Shown piece after piece: positions 5,764 to 6,767 of a stretch of 6,767 bases of DNA. The position numbers and the translations under genes were made by a program. The DNA comes from Candidatus Atribacteria bacterium (lineage in GTDB: Bacteria > Atribacterota > Atribacteria > Atribacterales > Atribacteraceae): contig PWXL01000047.1 of the NCBI GenBank assembly GCA_003561145.1, positions 1 to 6,767 on the forward strand. Direction: 5' to 3'. Position 1 is the stretch's first letter. Each line of letters opens with the position of its first letter. The notes under the pieces were generated by a model. The model worked only from the letters and a program-made list of their open reading frames with translations, did no database searches and was not told where the DNA came from.

Positions 5764-6767
5764 AACATAGCGGGGTCTGGACACTGGCCGAGGCCGACGA
5801 CGGCCGTTTAAAAGATGTTTCCTTCGAGCTTTTGCGCTGGGGGAAAACACTGGCCGAGGCCCTGGGGGAACCCTTGACCTCGGTGGTGCTGGGGCATGGT
5901 CTAGGAGAAAGCGAAACACAAGCCCTCATCGAACGGGGAGCCGACCGGGTCTTGGTGTGCGCTCATCCTGTCTTGCGTGATGCTTCGATTGAAACCCAGA
6001 GCCGGGCGCTTTCGGTCATGATAAGGCAGGAACATCCCGCGGTGATAATAGCTGCCGCGACCACCACCGGCCGCAGCCTCCTCCCCCACCTTGCGGCCAA
6101 GCTCGGAACCGGCCTCACCGCGGATTGCACGGAGCTTTGCATTGACGAAAAAACCGGTGATCTCATGCAAGTCAGGCCGGCCATAGGGGGAAATATCATG
6201 GCGCGCATACGTACCCCGCATCATCGCCCGCAGATGGCCACCGTCCGCCCCCACTCGGCTTTGCCTCTCCCGGCCGATCCATCCCGGTGGGGAGAGGTGG
6301 AGGTTGTTCCGTTTTGTCCGGAGTGGCAAGACACCCGGGTACGGAGGATTGACTTTATCCCCTTTTCGAAAGACGAAGGAATACGGGATGCTGAAGTGGT
6401 GATAGCGGGTGGAGCAGGGATACGCAAGGGGGAGAACGTATCAATGCTGCGGGAACTTGCCGGCCTTTTGGGTGGCAAGGTAGGTGCTTCCCGCACCGCG
6501 GTGGACCGTGGCTGGTGTGCATATTCCCAACAGGTGGGATTGAGCGGGAAAACCGTGACACCCCGGCATTATCTCGCGGTGGGGATATCCGGAGCGATCC
6601 AGCACCTGGCCGGGATGAAAACTGCAGAAACGATAGCGGCGATCAACAGCGACCCGGACGCCCTCATATTCAAAGTAGCGGACTTCGGCATCGTGGGCGA
6701 TTTATTCGAGGTATTGCCCCTGCTGATCGACTGTTTGCGCAAGGAGCGAACCCCTCGGCCCACCGAG
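5760..6767 (+). CDS. etfA: Electron transfer flavoprotein, alpha subunit (runs off the window)
   Basis: An open frame of 336 codons with no stop before the window ends. It begins GVWTLAEADDGRLKDVSFELL (5-25), the usual EtfA domain I, with no ferredoxin domain in front of it. The middle has TTTGRSLLPHLAAKLGTGL (101-119) and a tract around RPAIGGNIMA (139-148). The FAD domain is complete: VIAGGAG (214-220), GASRTAVDRGW (242-252), QVGLSGKTVTP (258-268), GISGAIQHLAGM (275-286), INSDPDALIF (295-304) and ADFGIVGDLFEVLP (307-320). Typical ferredoxin-less EtfA proteins are about 320-345 residues, so probably only a few residues are missing. In the Acetobacterium lactate system EtfA carries an extra ferredoxin domain, which this protein lacks. 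It forms the heterodimer with EtfB and binds the FAD that exchanges electrons with the dehydrogenase. The GTG start overlaps the etfB stop by four bases. Identity is very secure; only the C-terminus is uncertain. Confidence 0.95.
   Translation, partial: MKHSGVWTLAEADDGRLKDVSFELLRWGKTLAEALGEPLTSVVLGHGLGESETQALIERGADRVLVCAHPVLRDASIETQSRALSVMIRQEHPAVIIAAATTTGRSLLPHLAAKLGTGLTADCTELCIDEKTGDLMQVRPAIGGNIMARIRTPHHRPQMATVRPHSALPLPADPSRWGEVEVVPFCPEWQDTRVRRIDFIPFSKDEGIRDAEVVIAGGAGIRKGENVSMLRELAGLLGGKVGASRTAVDRGWCAYSQQVGLSGKTVTPRHYLAVGISGAIQHLAGMKTAETIAAINSDPDALIFKVADFGIVGDLFEVLPLLIDCLRKERTPRPTE

Noticed and set aside
5901..6329. Minus-strand open frames opposite etfA
   Set aside because: The plus strand is unmistakably EtfA through this region; the antisense frames show no motif.

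Overview
The window is one tightly packed, single-strand stretch of six genes read left to right, with no RNA gene, mobile element, CRISPR array or visible terminator. In order it holds a creatininase-family metallohydrolase (8-841), an FGGY-family carbohydrate kinase (841-2370), an FAD-binding oxidoreductase of the GlcD/alkyl-DHAP-synthase type (2374-3819), an unusual cysteine-poor relative of GlcF/HdrD iron-sulfur proteins (3855-4958), an electron-transfer flavoprotein beta subunit (4963-5763, GTG start) and an ETF alpha subunit (5760 to the window edge, GTG start, no stop reached). Adjoining genes overlap by 1 or 4 bases or are 3, 4 or 35 bases apart, so this is almost certainly an operon interior. 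Its promoter and any transporter or regulator would lie outside the window.

The organism looks like an anaerobic or fermentative bacterium of moderately high GC content. The ETF subunits resemble those of anaerobes (EtfB N-terminus of the VKQVP...MNP.DLHA.E type, EtfA with QVGLSGKTV and a GIVGDLFEV ending) rather than mitochondrial or proteobacterial ETFs. A spirochaete or a Firmicutes-like anaerobe would fit, but the sequence alone does not settle this.

The genes suggest a two-part catabolic module. The redox part is a flavin dehydrogenase, an Fe-S or former Fe-S partner and EtfBA, which together would oxidise a hydroxyl-bearing substrate and pass electrons through ETF, possibly by bifurcation/confurcation as in the Ldh-EtfAB complexes of acetogens. 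The carbon part is a hydrolase that could open a lactone, lactam or cyclic diketone ring and a kinase that would phosphorylate a resulting ketose or polyol. The substrate cannot be read from the sequence. A cyclic polyol or sugar acid is a reasonable guess, because the Thermotoga inositol pathway uses a creatininase-superfamily ring-opening hydrolase (IolN).

The most interesting points are the gene combination itself, the loss of most cluster-binding cysteines in the GlcF-like protein, an ether-lipid-synthase-like flavoenzyme in a redox operon, and departures from family motifs in the hydrolase and kinase.
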